From Pseudonocardia sp. CNS-139 (GTDB lineage Bacteria; Actinomycetota; Actinomycetes; Mycobacteriales; Pseudonocardiaceae), in contig MKJX01000217.1 of the NCBI GenBank assembly GCA_001942415.1, positions 57,106 through 121,105 of the forward strand: a stretch of 64,000 nt of DNA, given 5' to 3'. The translations under genes were made by a program, and so were the position numbers. The notes beneath the pieces are model-generated. The model made no database searches. It was not told the origin of the DNA and saw nothing but the letters and a program-made list of their open reading frames with translations. Numbering within the stretch: position 1 is the first letter of the stretch; each line of letters opens with the position of its first letter. Below are positions 53,162 through 64,000 of the stretch, in pieces.

Positions 53162-54786
53162 TCAGCGGTCGCGCCACAAGGTGGCGTAGAACATCTCCCG
53201 GGAGAGGTAGCGGACGACGCCGTGCACGTTCTTGCGCGCGACCGTGCCGAGGTAGCCGCGGGCCAGCCACACGAACGGCAGGTCCTGGCCGGCGAGCACC
53301 TGCGCCCGCTGGTACGCGGCGATCTGCCGGTCCGGGTCGGTGGCGCTCTCCGCCTCGTCGAGTGCGGCGTCCACCTGCGGGTTCGAGTAGCGCCCGTAGT
53401 TGGTGGACCCGCCGGTCCGGTACATCGCCTGCATGCTCGGGTAGGGGCCGTCCCACGGGCCCAGCACCGTGGTGGACGCCTGGAACTTGCCGCTGATCGC
53501 GAGTTGCTTGAACGCCGCGAGGTCGCTGAAGCTCAGCTCGACGGTCAGGCCCGCGGCCGCCCACTGGGCCTGCAGGAACGTGGCCAGCGCGACGTTGTTG
53601 GGCGCGCTGCTCGTCGCGAGCGTGAAGTCGGGGTTGCCGCCGCCGGCCCGGTACTCCTCGACGAGCCGCTTGGCCGCCTCCAGGTCGAACGCCGGGTACT
53701 CGTCGGCCGCCTCCTGGCTGTAGAACGGGCTGTCCGGCGGGAACGCGGTCTGCGCCTCGTCCATGAACCCGCGGAACTGCGTGGCCGAGAGCGCCTTCAG
53801 GTCGATCGCGCGGGTCACCGCCTCGCGCATCCGCTTGTCGTCGAACGGGGCCTCGTTCACGTTCAGGTTCAGGTACTGCCCGCCGCCGCCCTGGCCGTAG
53901 TAGACGTCCAGATTCGGGTCCTCGGACGCCCGCAGGATCTCGATGTGGTAGCCGGCGTAAATCATGTCGACGTCGCCGTTCGCGATCGACGCCGACCGCG
54001 AGTCGGTGTCCGGGATCGGCCGGAAGACGATCTCGTCGAGGTACGGCAGGCCGGGCTGCCAATAGCGGTCGAACTTCTTGAGCACGATCCGGCTGTCCGG
54101 CACCCATTCGACGAACTGGAACGGCCCGGCACCGACCGGGTGCCGCCCGTAGTCGGCGCCCCACTGCTGGATCGCGGCGGGCGAGCCGATCGAGCCGAGG
54201 TTGCCCTGGTTGAACGGGAACGCGAACCCGAGCGGGAACGACCCGTTGGGCCGGGTGAGGTCGAACCGGACGGTGTGGTCGTCCACCGCCGTCATCGACT
54301 TGATCGTCAGCGTGTACTGGTGCCCCGGCGACGTCGTCTTGTCGATGTGCCGCTGCACGTTGAAGATCACGGCGGCGGCGTCGAGCGGGGTGCCGTCGTG
54401 GAACGTCACGCCGTCGCGCAGGCCCAGTACCCAGGTCCGCCCGTCGTCCGGCGTGGTCATCGACTCGGCCAGGTACGGCTGCGGCTGCGACCGGTCGTCC
54501 AGCTTGAGCAGCGAGTCGTAGATGGCCGACGCGGCCTCGCGAGCCGACCCGACCGTCGGGTCGAGGGAGGCCGACTCGGACTGCATCCCGACCGTGAGCG
54601 TGCCCCCGGTGACGGGGGTGCCCTCGGCGGCGAGGTCGCCGCCGTACGGACGGGAGCTGTCCAGCGCGGCGGCGCTGCCCGGCGACTCGGCCGGTGCCAC
54701 GGCGACGTTGCCGCACGCGGCGGCGAGCACCAGCACGGCGGCGGCCGCACGGCCGGGACAGGCGATCGGAAGGACCGCTTTCGCAC
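53162..54786 (-). CDS. Family 5 solute-binding lipoprotein of an ABC importer
   Basis: This is a peptide/nickel/opine-type extracellular binding protein. The lipobox is VLVLAAACGN after a short basic signal (VRKRSFRSPVPA). GGTLTVGMQSESASLDPTVG, LRDGVTFHDGTPLDAAAVIF and NEAPFDDKRMREAVTRAIDL are typical. One C is lost near 54748; with it restored the protein starts at GTG 54786 and has about 541 residues. No permease or ATPase gene is near it. It heads the catabolic operon and probably captures the pathway substrate. Confidence 0.9.
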
Positions 54787-54924
54787 GGTTTCCGGGATCC
54801 TCTGAAGCACCCTCGCTCCTTCCGCGGCGTTGCGACTCGGGAACGTCCGAGCGCGGCGGAGCATACCTCCGAAATTCGCCCGGGCAATACCTTTCACCAT
54901 CTGCCCGAGTTAGGTCCGACAAAC

Positions 54925-54974
54925 TTCATCGGCGGCCGTCGATGAATGCATCGGTGATTGCCGATCAATTGATC
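54925..54974. promoter_or_regulatory. Inverted repeat and palindrome in the divergent promoter of the catabolic operon
   Basis: TTCATCG-N8-CGATGAA (54925-54946) and the perfect palindrome GATCAATTGATC (54963-54974) lie in the gap between the solute-binding gene and the ArsR-GNAT gene. The ATCAA/TTGAT halves recall ArsR-type operators. The gap is AT-rich for this genome. Confidence 0.5.
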
Positions 54975-55044
54975 CGGGAGCATTTCGGCGCGGATTCAAG
55001 ATCATTCTTTCCGCATGGTTGCGGCGTGCCGGATACTGGCTCCC

Positions 55045-55887
55045 ATGCAGGGGAGCAACGACGCATCCTGGCAGCAGCTCTCGGCCGCCGACGCGCTGAC
55101 GTACGCGGGCTGGTTCGGCTGCCTCGCCGAGCCCATGCGCGTGCGCATGTTGCACGCAGTGGCGATCTCCGGGCGTGCCGTCACCATCGGCGAGCTGACC
55201 GAGCAGCTCGACATCAGCCAGTCGACCTGCTCACACCACGTCCGCAAGCTCGCGGAGGTCGGGCTGGTCCAGGTGCGCAGGAAGGGCACGGCCACGCTGG
55301 TGTCGGTGGACGTGTCGTGCTGCGCCGGCATGCCGAACGTCGCCGACCTCGTGATGGGGCTGGTGGCGCCGCAGCGTTTCGGCGAGCCGTCACCCGGGAT
55401 CGTCGTGCGCCCGCTGGAGGCGCGCGACTGGGGCCCGGTCCGGCGGATCTACGCCGAGGGGATCGCCGCGCAGAAGACGACGTTCGAGACCGAAGTGCCG
55501 AGCCGGCGCTCGCTGGAGCACATCTGGATCCCCGGGCAGCGCTGGATCGCCGAGATCGACGGGCGGGTGGCCGGCTGGGCGGCCGCCAAGCCCATCTCGG
55601 ACCGTCCCGAGTACGCGGGCGTGGTGGAGACCATGATCCACCTCGGCGACGGCTACTACGGCCGCGGCATCGGCCGGGCGCTCATCCACCGGCAGGTCAC
55701 CGCCGCCGACCGGGCCGGCCTGTGGACGCTCCAGACGTCCGTCTTCCCGGAGAACCGGGCCCGCACGGCGCTGCACCTCGCGGCCGGGTTCCGGACGCTC
55801 GGCATGCGCGAGCGGATCGGGCGGTGGCACGGCGAGTGGCGCCACACACTGGTGCTGGAACGCCGCCGGGCCGCCGACCCCAGCTAG
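55045..55887 (+). CDS. ArsR-type regulator fused to a GNAT acetyltransferase (ArsR-ArsN-like)
   Basis: Residues 1-100 are an ArsR winged helix (WFGCLAEPMRVRMLHAVAIS, LDISQSTCSHHVRKLAEVGL) with cysteines in the FGC, STC and SCCAGMP segments that could bind As(III) or another thiophilic metal. Residues 120-280 are a phosphinothricin acetyltransferase-like GNAT domain (IVVRPLEARDWGPVRRIYAE, YYGRGIGRALIHRQV, NRARTALHLAAGF). ArsN enzymes of this kind acetylate arsinothricin or phosphinothricin. The ATG at 55045 is preferred to one at 55015. It is divergent from the catabolic operon. Confidence 0.88.
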   Translation: MQGSNDASWQQLSAADALTYAGWFGCLAEPMRVRMLHAVAISGRAVTIGELTEQLDISQSTCSHHVRKLAEVGLVQVRRKGTATLVSVDVSCCAGMPNVADLVMGLVAPQRFGEPSPGIVVRPLEARDWGPVRRIYAEGIAAQKTTFETEVPSRRSLEHIWIPGQRWIAEIDGRVAGWAAAKPISDRPEYAGVVETMIHLGDGYYGRGIGRALIHRQVTAADRAGLWTLQTSVFPENRARTALHLAAGFRTLGMRERIGRWHGEWRHTLVLERRRAADPS

Positions 55888-55890
55888 CCC

Positions 55891-55954
55891 TCGCAGCACG
55901 TCGCGCCCCCTCGCAGCCCGTCGACGGGCTGCGACGAGACGCCGCGGGCTGCGA
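55891..55954. repeat. Nested palindrome between convergent genes
   Basis: A perfect 24-bp palindrome (55911-55934) has TCGCAGC/GCTGCGA ends. Further copies of TCGCAGC at 55891 and GCTGCGA at 55948 flank it symmetrically, 20 bp out on each side. It lies between the ends of two convergent genes, so a bidirectional terminator is likely. Confidence 0.7.
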
Positions 55955-55964
55955 CGGCTCGCGC

Positions 55965-56966
55965 TCAGCCTGTCCGGTCCACCACGTATGTCGTGAGGGC
56001 CGCCAGCGCTTCGGTGGCCGCGCAGCGGGGGAGCTTGTCCAGCTCCGCGCGCGCTGCGGCGGCCTGGCCGGCCAGGTAGTCGCGGGCCCGGCCCAGGCCC
56101 GGCGCCGCCCGCAGCAGCCCGAGCGCCTCGGCCACCTCGTCGTCGTCGGTGATCGGGTGGGCCAAGAGCTTGCGCAGCCGGTCGGCGTCGGGGCCGCTCT
56201 CCTGCATCGCGTAGAGCATCGGCAGCGTGTGCACGCCCTCGCGCAGGTCGGTGCCCGGCGTCTTGCCCGAGGTGGCGGCCGGCGAGGCGATGTCGATGAC
56301 GTCGTCGGAGATCTGGAACGCGGTGCCGATCGTGGCGCCGAACCGGCGCAGCGCCTCGACGTGCTCGGGCGAGCAGCCGGAGAACATCCCGCCGAACCGG
56401 CCGGACGTCGCGATCAGCGAGCCGGTCTTCTCCGCGACGACCGCCAGGTAGTGCTGCACCGGGTCCTCGTCCGGGCGCGGGCCGCGGGTCTCGCGCATCT
56501 GGCCGGTGACGAGCTCGGCGAACGTCTCGGCGATGATCCGGACGGCGGCCGGTCCCAGGTCGGCGACCAGCCGCGACGCGTGCGCGAAGAGGAAGTCGCC
56601 GGTGAGGATCGCGACCGTGTTGTCCCAGCGCGAGTTGGCGCTCTCCGCGCCGCGGCGCATGGTGGCCGAGTCCATGACGTCGTCGTGGTAGAGCGTGGCC
56701 AGGTGCACCAGCTCGACGACGGCGGCCGCCGTGACCACCTCGTCGGCGACCGGCGTCGGCCCGACCTGGGCCCCGAGCAGGGTGAACAGCGGCCGGAACC
56801 GCTTGCCCCCGGCATCGATCAGATGCAGGGAGGTCTCGGTGACGAACCGGTAGTCGCTGCGCACCTCCCGGTGCAGCAGCTCCTCCACCCGGGCCAGGCC
56901 CGCCTCCGTTGCGGCGCCGAGCTGGGGGTCCCCCAGCTCGACACCGGCGATCGCGCTCGCACTCAC
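55965..56966 (-). CDS. Long-chain polyprenyl diphosphate synthase
   Basis: It condenses isopentenyl diphosphate into the menaquinone side chain or a related polyprenyl. The first Asp-rich motif is LYHDDVMDSATMRRG, the second FQISDDVIDI. GGKRFRPLFTLLGAQVG and KTGSLIATSGRFGG are family landmarks. The protein has 333 residues. Its position just behind nuoN fits a role in respiratory quinone supply. The start is GTG 56966, 4 bp after the nuoN stop. Confidence 0.93.
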   Translation of the reverse strand: MSASAIAGVELGDPQLGAATEAGLARVEELLHREVRSDYRFVTETSLHLIDAGGKRFRPLFTLLGAQVGPTPVADEVVTAAAVVELVHLATLYHDDVMDSATMRRGAESANSRWDNTVAILTGDFLFAHASRLVADLGPAAVRIIAETFAELVTGQMRETRGPRPDEDPVQHYLAVVAEKTGSLIATSGRFGGMFSGCSPEHVEALRRFGATIGTAFQISDDVIDIASPAATSGKTPGTDLREGVHTLPMLYAMQESGPDADRLRKLLAHPITDDDEVAEALGLLRAAPGLGRARDYLAGQAAAARAELDKLPRCAATEALAALTTYVVDRTG

Positions 56967-56970
56967 GTCA

Positions 56971-58564
56971 CTAGCCTACGAAGCCGCCGCCACCGGCCCA
57001 GTCCAAGGCCAGCGTCGGGACGATGCCGAGCAGCAGGGTGACCAGAACGCCGAGCGTGATGGCCGCCGTGGTGAACGCCCCGGGCACCGTGACGGTGGGC
57101 CCGTCGGCGGCCGGCTCGCTGAAGTACATCAGCACGATCACCCGGACGTAGAAGAACGCCGCGATGGCGCTCGCGACCAGCGCGATCACCACCAGCGGGG
57201 CCATCCCGTCGCCCAGCGCCGCCGCGAACACCGCGAACTTGGCGGTGAAACCGCTGGTCAGCGGGATGCCGGCGAGCGCGAGCAGGAGGAACGTCATCAC
57301 CCCGGCGACGAGCGGCGAGCGCTTCGCGAGCCCGGCCCACTGCGAGAGGTGGGTGGCCTCGCCGTCGGCGTCGCGCACCAGGCTGATCACGCCGAACACC
57401 GCGAGCGTGGTGAAGCCGTAGGCGAGCAGGTAGAACATCGTGCCCGAGACGCCCTGCTCCGTGATGGCCATCGCACCGAGCAGCAGGAAGCCGGCGTGCG
57501 CCACCGAGGAGTACGCGATCATGCGCTTGATGTCGGTCTGGGTGAGGCCGATCACGGCGCCGATCGCCATCGACGCGATCGCGACGGCCCACAGCACGCC
57601 CCGCCACTCCCACGCGGGTGTCGCCGAAGGCCACTTGCAGCACCCGCAGGATCGCGCCGAACGCCGCGACCTTCGTGCACGCCGCCATGAACGCGGTGAC
57701 CGGCGTCGGGGCGCCCTGGTAGCCGTCCGGCGCCAGGTGTGGAAGGGGCCGACCGAGCCCTTGAACATCAGGCCGACGACCAGCAGCGCGAGCCCGCCGA
57801 ACAGCAGCGTGTCCGACACCGGCGAGCCGGCCGCCGCCTCCGCGATGGCGGAGAGCTGCACCGAGCCCGCGTAGCCGTAGATCAGGGCAAGGCCGTAGAG
57901 GAAGAACGCGACGCGAACGCGCCGAGCAGGAAGTACTTGACGGCCGCCTCCTGGGAGAGCAGCCGGCGCCGCCGGGCCAGCCCGCACATCAGGTAGAGCG
58001 GCAGCGACAGCACCTCGAGCGCGATGAACATCGTCAGCAGGTCGTTGGCCGCGACGAACGTCATCATCCCGCCGAGCGCGAACAGCGTGAACGGGAAGAC
58101 CTCGGTCTGCATCGTCGGCGCGAGCCCGGGCGGCCGTACGAGCGGTCCTCGGGGCCGTCCCCGACCGTGACCGGCCCGTTGCCGTGCACGGCCCGCGCGG
58201 CCGCCGACGCCATGATGGCCCCGCCGGGCTCCACCGAGCGGTCGGCGATCAGCAGGAGGCCGCCGAGCCCGAGGGCGAGCAGCGTGCCCCACAGGAAGAG
58301 CGTCGGCCGGTCGATCGCGAGCGCGTCGCCGAGCGTGGTGAACCCGTCGGGCCCGGCCGAGCCGGCGTAGATCCCGAGCGCGATCCCGGCCGCGCCGATC
58401 GTGACGACCGACAGCGCCACCTGCGCGGGCCAGCGCTGGTGGCGCGGCAGGAACGCCTCCAGCAGCACGGCGATGCACGCCGCGCCGAGCACGATCAGCA
58501 GCGGCGCGATCGCCCCGTAGTCGATCGGGGGCACCGAGAGCGTCCCCTGCGCCAGCGTTTCCAC
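56971..58564 (-). CDS. nuoN: NADH-quinone oxidoreductase subunit N
   Basis: This is a proton-pumping membrane subunit of complex I. FALGGMMTFVAANDLLTMFI, EVLSLPLYLMCGLARRRRLL, VGLTQTDIKRMIAYSS-like GLTQTDIKRMIAYSSVAHAG and YLLAYGFTTLAVFGVISLV are diagnostic. The frame breaks at least four times, near 58120, 57912, 57735 and 57617, each explained by a lost base. It begins with GTG overlapping the nuoM stop. Confidence 0.92.
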
Positions 58565-60161
58565 TACCGGAGTCCTCCCACCGGGTCGGCGAGACCCACT
58601 TCAGTCATGGTGGCCGCGACCGACGGGTTGATCACGTCGAGCAGCGGGCCGGGGAAGAAGCCGAGCGCGATGATCAGCACGATCAGCGGCGTCAGCACGG
58701 CGATCTCCCGCCCGGACAGGTCCGGGAAGCCGGCGCCGCCGCGCTTCACGGCGACGTCGGGGTCGAGCATGGTGCCGGGCCCGCCCCGCTCCAGGGCGCC
58801 GAGCACGGCCGCGCCGCGCACCGGGCCCTGCATCGTGCGCTGGTAGGTCCAGAGCACGTACAGCGCGGCGAAGATGATCCCGACCGTCGCGATGATCGTG
58901 TACACGGGCTCGCGCGGGTAGGAGCCGACCAGCACCAGGAACTCGCTGACGAACGAGTTGGTGCCCGGCAGCGCCAGCGACGAGAGCCCGGCCACGAGGA
59001 ACGTGCCGGCCAGCAGCGGGGCCAGCTTGTGCACCCCGCCGTAGTCGGCGATCAGCCGCGAGCCGCCGCGGGCGATCAGGAGCCCGACCACGATGAACAG
59101 CATCCCGGTGGAGATGCCGTGGTTGACCATGTAGAGCGTCGCGCCGGCGAACGCCTGCGTGGAGAACGCGAAGATACCCAGCGCGATGAAGCCGAAGTGG
59201 GCCACCGAGGTGTAGGCCACGAACCGCTTCATGTCGGTCTGCCCGACGGCCAGCAGCGCCGCGTAGAGGATCCCGATCACCGCGAGCGTCAGCATGAGCG
59301 GCGCGAGCCGCTGCGAGGCCAGCGGGAAGAGCGGCAGGCAGTAGCGCAGGAAGCCGAAGGTGCCGACCTTGTCGAGCACGCCGACGAGCAGCACGCCCGC
59401 CCCGACCGGGGCCTCGGCACCGGCGTCGGGCAGCCAGGTGTGGAACGGCACCAGCGGCGCCTTGATCGCGAACGCGACGAAGAAGCCGAGGAAGAGCCAG
59501 ATCTGCGTGGACTCCGGCACCGTGGCCGCGATCGACTGGAGCTCCGTCCAGGAGAACGTCGCCTGGTCGAGCCGGGTGCCGCTGACGACGTACAGGCCGA
59601 TCACCGACGCCAGCATGATCAGGCCGCCGAGCAGCGAGTACAGGAAGAACTTCACCGCCGCGTACTGCCGGCGCGGCCCGCCGAAGCGCCCGATCATGAA
59701 GTACATCGGGATCAGCATGGCCTCGAAGAACACGTAGAACAGGAACACGTCGGTGGCCGCGAACACCCCGACGAGCAGGCCCTGCGTGGTGAGCAGCAGC
59801 GCGAAGTAGCCGGACGTCGTGCGGCCCTCGGGGATCTTCTCGTTCCACGAGAAGCCCATGACGATCGGCACGAGCACCGCGATCAGCGCCAGCATCACCA
59901 GCGCGATGCCGTCGACGCCGAGCGCGAACCGGGTGCCGAACGCCGGGATCCACGGCACCGACAGCTCCAGCTGGAACCGCGTGCCCTCCTCCGCTGCGGC
60001 CACCGAGTAGGAGAACCAGGCGACCGCCGTGAGCACGACCGACGCCAGCGCGAAGCCGAGCGCGACCAGCTTGGCCAGCTGCGCGTTGCCCCGGATCGGC
60101 GCGACGACGGCCGCGCCGACCAGCGGGAGCAGGAGCAGGATCAGCAGCACAATGCCTCCGG

Positions 60162-60165
<4 letters not shown>
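58564..60165 (-). CDS. nuoM: NADH-quinone oxidoreductase subunit M
   Basis: This antiporter-like subunit of 533 residues has about 14 membrane helices. VFFEAMLIPMYFMIGRFGG carries the conserved Glu of helix 5; VPFHTWLPDAGAEAPVGAGV and VGQTDMKRFVAYTSVAHFGF contain further channel residues. It is one of the few large genes here without a frame break. Its ATG overlaps the nuoL stop by 4 bp. Confidence 0.97.
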
Positions 60166-62123
<1,958 letters not shown>

Positions 62124-62190
62124 CGGTCCACCTCAGGGCCACGGCTGTGGCGTGGGCTGAGCACGGGGAGCACTCCTTGTCGCCGGAAAG

Positions 62191-62490
62191 TCAGTACTTG
62201 AGCAGGTTGGCGTCGTCGACGGACGCGGTGCGGCGGGTGCGGAAGATCGACATGATGATCGCGAGCCCGACCACGACCTCCGCCGCGGCGACGACCATCA
62301 CGAAGAACGCCATCACCTGGCCGTCCAGCGCGCCGTTGATCCGCGCGAACGTCACCAGCGAGAGGTTCACGGCGTTGAGCATCAGCTCGATGCACATGAA
62401 CACGACGATGGCGTTGCGCCGCACGAGCACGCCGACCGCGCCGATGCAGAACAGCAGCGCCGAGAGCAGCAGGTAGTAGGTGGGGCTCAT
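62191..62490 (-). CDS. nuoK: NADH-quinone oxidoreductase subunit K
   Basis: This 99-residue subunit has three membrane helices. MSPTYYLLLSALLFCIGAVG, FMCIELMLNAVNLSLVTFAR (with the conserved Glu of helix 2) and VVGLAIIMSIFRTRRTASVD define it. It overlaps the nuoJ stop by 4 bp. Confidence 0.97.
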   Translation of the reverse strand: MSPTYYLLLSALLFCIGAVGVLVRRNAIVVFMCIELMLNAVNLSLVTFARINGALDGQVMAFFVMVVAAAEVVVGLAIIMSIFRTRRTASVDDANLLKY

Positions 62491-63313
62491 CGTTCGGCCT
62501 CGCGGTCGTCGTCGGCGGCGTCGGGCCGGCCGCCGGTGAGGGCGTGCGCGTCGGGGTGCGGCTCCTCCACCGGCTTGACCGGGGTGGCGTCGATGATCGC
62601 CGAGATCGACTCGGGCGCGATCGAGCCGTCCGGCAGGACGGCCGGCACCGCGACGGAGTTGCCCGTGGCGAAGACGCCGGGCCCGGGCAGCGGGGAGATC
62701 CGGTCGTGCTCGCCGCGCAGGCGGGCCAGCACCGTCTCCTTCTGCGTGCGCTTGGTGTGGGAACGGCCCTGCGCGTAGGTGAAGACCATCGCGCCGAGCG
62801 CGGCCGTGATCAGCAGCGCCGAGGTGAGCTCGAACGCGAACAGGTAGCGCGTGAAGATCAGCGCGCCGAGCCCGGTGACGTTGCCGGTGGAACCGGCCCC
62901 GTTCGCCGCGAGCCCGACGGGCGTGACGGCGACCAGCGCACGTCCGATCATCCCCACCAGCAGCACCGCGAGCCCGACGCCGAACACGAGCGCCGCGAGC
63001 CGCTGGCCGCGGAGCACCTCGACCACGGAGTCGGAGCTGTCCCGGCCGACCAGCATCAGCACGAACAGGAACAGCATCATGATCGCGCCGGTGTAGACGA
63101 TGATCTGCACGAAGCCGAGGAACGGCGCCTGCTGCACGATGTAGAGCACCGCGAGCGAGAACATCGTGGCCACCAGCGAGAGCGCGGAGTGCACCGCGTT
63201 GCGGGCGAACACCATGCCCAGCGCGCCGAGCAGCGCGACCGGGCCGAGGATCCAGAACGTGACCGCCTCGCCGACACCGACGGTGTCGCGGCCGCCTGCG
63301 CGAGAACCGTCAC
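62487..63313 (-). CDS. nuoJ: NADH-quinone oxidoreductase subunit J
   Basis: This five-helix subunit has LGFVQIIVYTGAIMMLFLFV with the pi-bulge region next to the E-channel. A C-terminal soluble tail of about 90 residues follows, usual in actinobacteria. One G is lost near 63288: VLAQAAA and DTVGVGEAVTFW join when it is restored. The GTG start overlaps the nuoI stop by 4 bp. Confidence 0.94.
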
Positions 63314-63852
63314 TTGACCTGCTCCCCGACCGGGTCGCCCGCCGCGCCCTTGCGGGCGAGCACCGGGCCCTGCACGTAGTAGTCCTGCTCGTTCTCACCC
63401 AGCCGCATCGGGTGCGGCGGCTGCTCCATGCCGGGCAGCAGCGGCGCCATCAGCTGTTCCTTGGTGTAGATCAGGTCCTGCCGGTTGTCGTCGGCCAGCT
63501 CGTAGAAGTTGGTCATCGTGAGCGACCGCGTCGGGCAGGCCTCGACGCACAGCCCGCAGCCGATGCAGCGCAGGTAGTTGATCTGGTAGATCGCGCCGTA
63601 CCGCTCGCCGGGCGAGTAGCGGGCCTCTTCGGTGTTGTCGCCGCCCTCGACGTAGATCGCGTCGGCCGGGCAGGCCCACGCGCACAGCTCGCAGCCGACG
63701 CACTTCTCCAGCCCGTCCGGGTGCCGGTTGAGCTGGTGCCGGCCGTGGTAGCGCGGGGCCGCCGGCGGGAAGTTCTCCGGGTACTCCTCGGTGACGACCT
63801 TCTTGAACATCGTCCCGAAGGTGACGCCGAACCCCTTGAAGAACTCGAACAT
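63310..63852 (-). CDS. nuoI: NADH-quinone oxidoreductase subunit I
   Basis: This 180-residue ferredoxin-like subunit carries clusters N6a and N6b. The two CxxCxxCxxxCP motifs are CVGCELCAWACP and CIGCGLCVEACP. The N-terminus FFKGFGVTFGTMFKK is typical. The ATG at 63852 lies directly behind the nuoH stop. Confidence 0.97.
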   Translation of the reverse strand: MFEFFKGFGVTFGTMFKKVVTEEYPENFPPAAPRYHGRHQLNRHPDGLEKCVGCELCAWACPADAIYVEGGDNTEEARYSPGERYGAIYQINYLRCIGCGLCVEACPTRSLTMTNFYELADDNRQDLIYTKEQLMAPLLPGMEQPPHPMRLGENEQDYYVQGPVLARKGAAGDPVGEQVK

Positions 63853-64000
63853 CTAGTCGCTCTCCTTCCGGGAGTCGCCCCCGGTGAGCGCCGGCTCGCG
63901 GTCCTGGGCCGGGCCCAGGTCGCGGCGGCGCAGCTTGTGCCGCGACTTGCTCGGGACCTCCAGGTCCAGTGGCGGCACCGGGTAGTCCGAGCCCAGCTCC
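63853..64000 (-). CDS. nuoH: NADH-quinone oxidoreductase subunit H (C-terminal end, cut by window end)
   Basis: Only the last 48 codons are in the window. They read SDYPVPPLDLEVPSKSRHKL and end TGGDSRKESD. The PVPPLDL phrase is the usual NuoH C-terminus in actinobacteria, and the position before nuoI agrees. The membrane part lies outside. Confidence 0.85.
   Translation of the reverse strand, partial: ELGSDYPVPPLDLEVPSKSRHKLRRRDLGPAQDREPALTGGDSRKESD

Overview
The window is a high-GC actinobacterial chromosome segment, most likely from Pseudonocardia or a close relative in the Pseudonocardiaceae. The basis is the very high GC, GTG starts, GTGA/ATGA stop-start overlaps, an Mce-type ABC transporter, the rpmG-hadA-hadB-tRNA-Trp-secE-nusG-rplK-rplA order, a zinc-independent (C-minus) ribosomal protein cluster with an Mrf-like partner, KorAB and a 14-subunit-type nuo operon. 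No phage, IS element, integrase or CRISPR array was seen. The species assignment is inference.

Layout. 1-3.9 kb: mceG and the start of a YrbE permease, then an alcohol dehydrogenase followed by an R2-like ligand-binding oxidase. 4-9.9 kb: a two-component pair, an SCP2-like protein, a MocR regulator and an alpha-methylacyl-CoA racemase. 9.9-14.6 kb (minus): rplA, rplK, nusG, secE, tRNA-Trp, hadB, hadA, rpmG, tRNA-Met, tRNA-Thr. 14.6-17 kb: a Zur-type island of zinc-free ribosomal proteins (S14, L28, S18, L33; divergent Mrf-like protein and L32). 17-30 kb: a large LuxR-type ATPase regulator, TenA, a serine hydrolase, a 2'-5' RNA ligase-like protein, a patatin, a flavoprotein, an SRPBCC protein and a second two-component system. 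30-34 kb: a MazG-like protein, a MarR-acetyltransferase fusion and an arsenic cluster (cadI/arsI, arsR, aquaporin, arsC). 34-43 kb: yajQ, map, an AraC regulator, a SARP/BTAD regulator, small enzymes, an ArsR-SRPBCC operon and htpX. 43-48 kb: a crotonase, korAB and an ArfA-like pair. 48-55 kb: a six-gene catabolic operon (solute-binding lipoprotein, MaoC, CoA transferase, Rieske oxygenase, aldo/keto reductase, cyclase) divergent from an ArsR-acetyltransferase fusion. 56-64 kb: polyprenyl synthase and nuoN-M-L-K-J-I-H (nuoH cut by the window end).

A pervasive feature of the sequence is single-base loss in short homopolymers (GG read as G, CC as C). About thirty otherwise normal genes, including nusG, secE, map, korA, nuoL and nuoN, have their frame broken this way. 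Restoring one base per event rebuilds the family sequence, so I annotate these as intact genes with sequence errors, not pseudogenes. Coordinates of such genes span all their frames.

The most testable observations are: a matching promoter/operator element (TTGACAAG-N5-TTGTCGGTG) in front of two paralogous SRPBCC genes 12.7 kb apart, one of them in an operon with an ArsR-type regulator; a 26-bp palindrome covering the start codon of the MarR-acetyltransferase fusion; paired GGTAT-N4-ATACC palindromes before map; and the ADH-R2lox operon.
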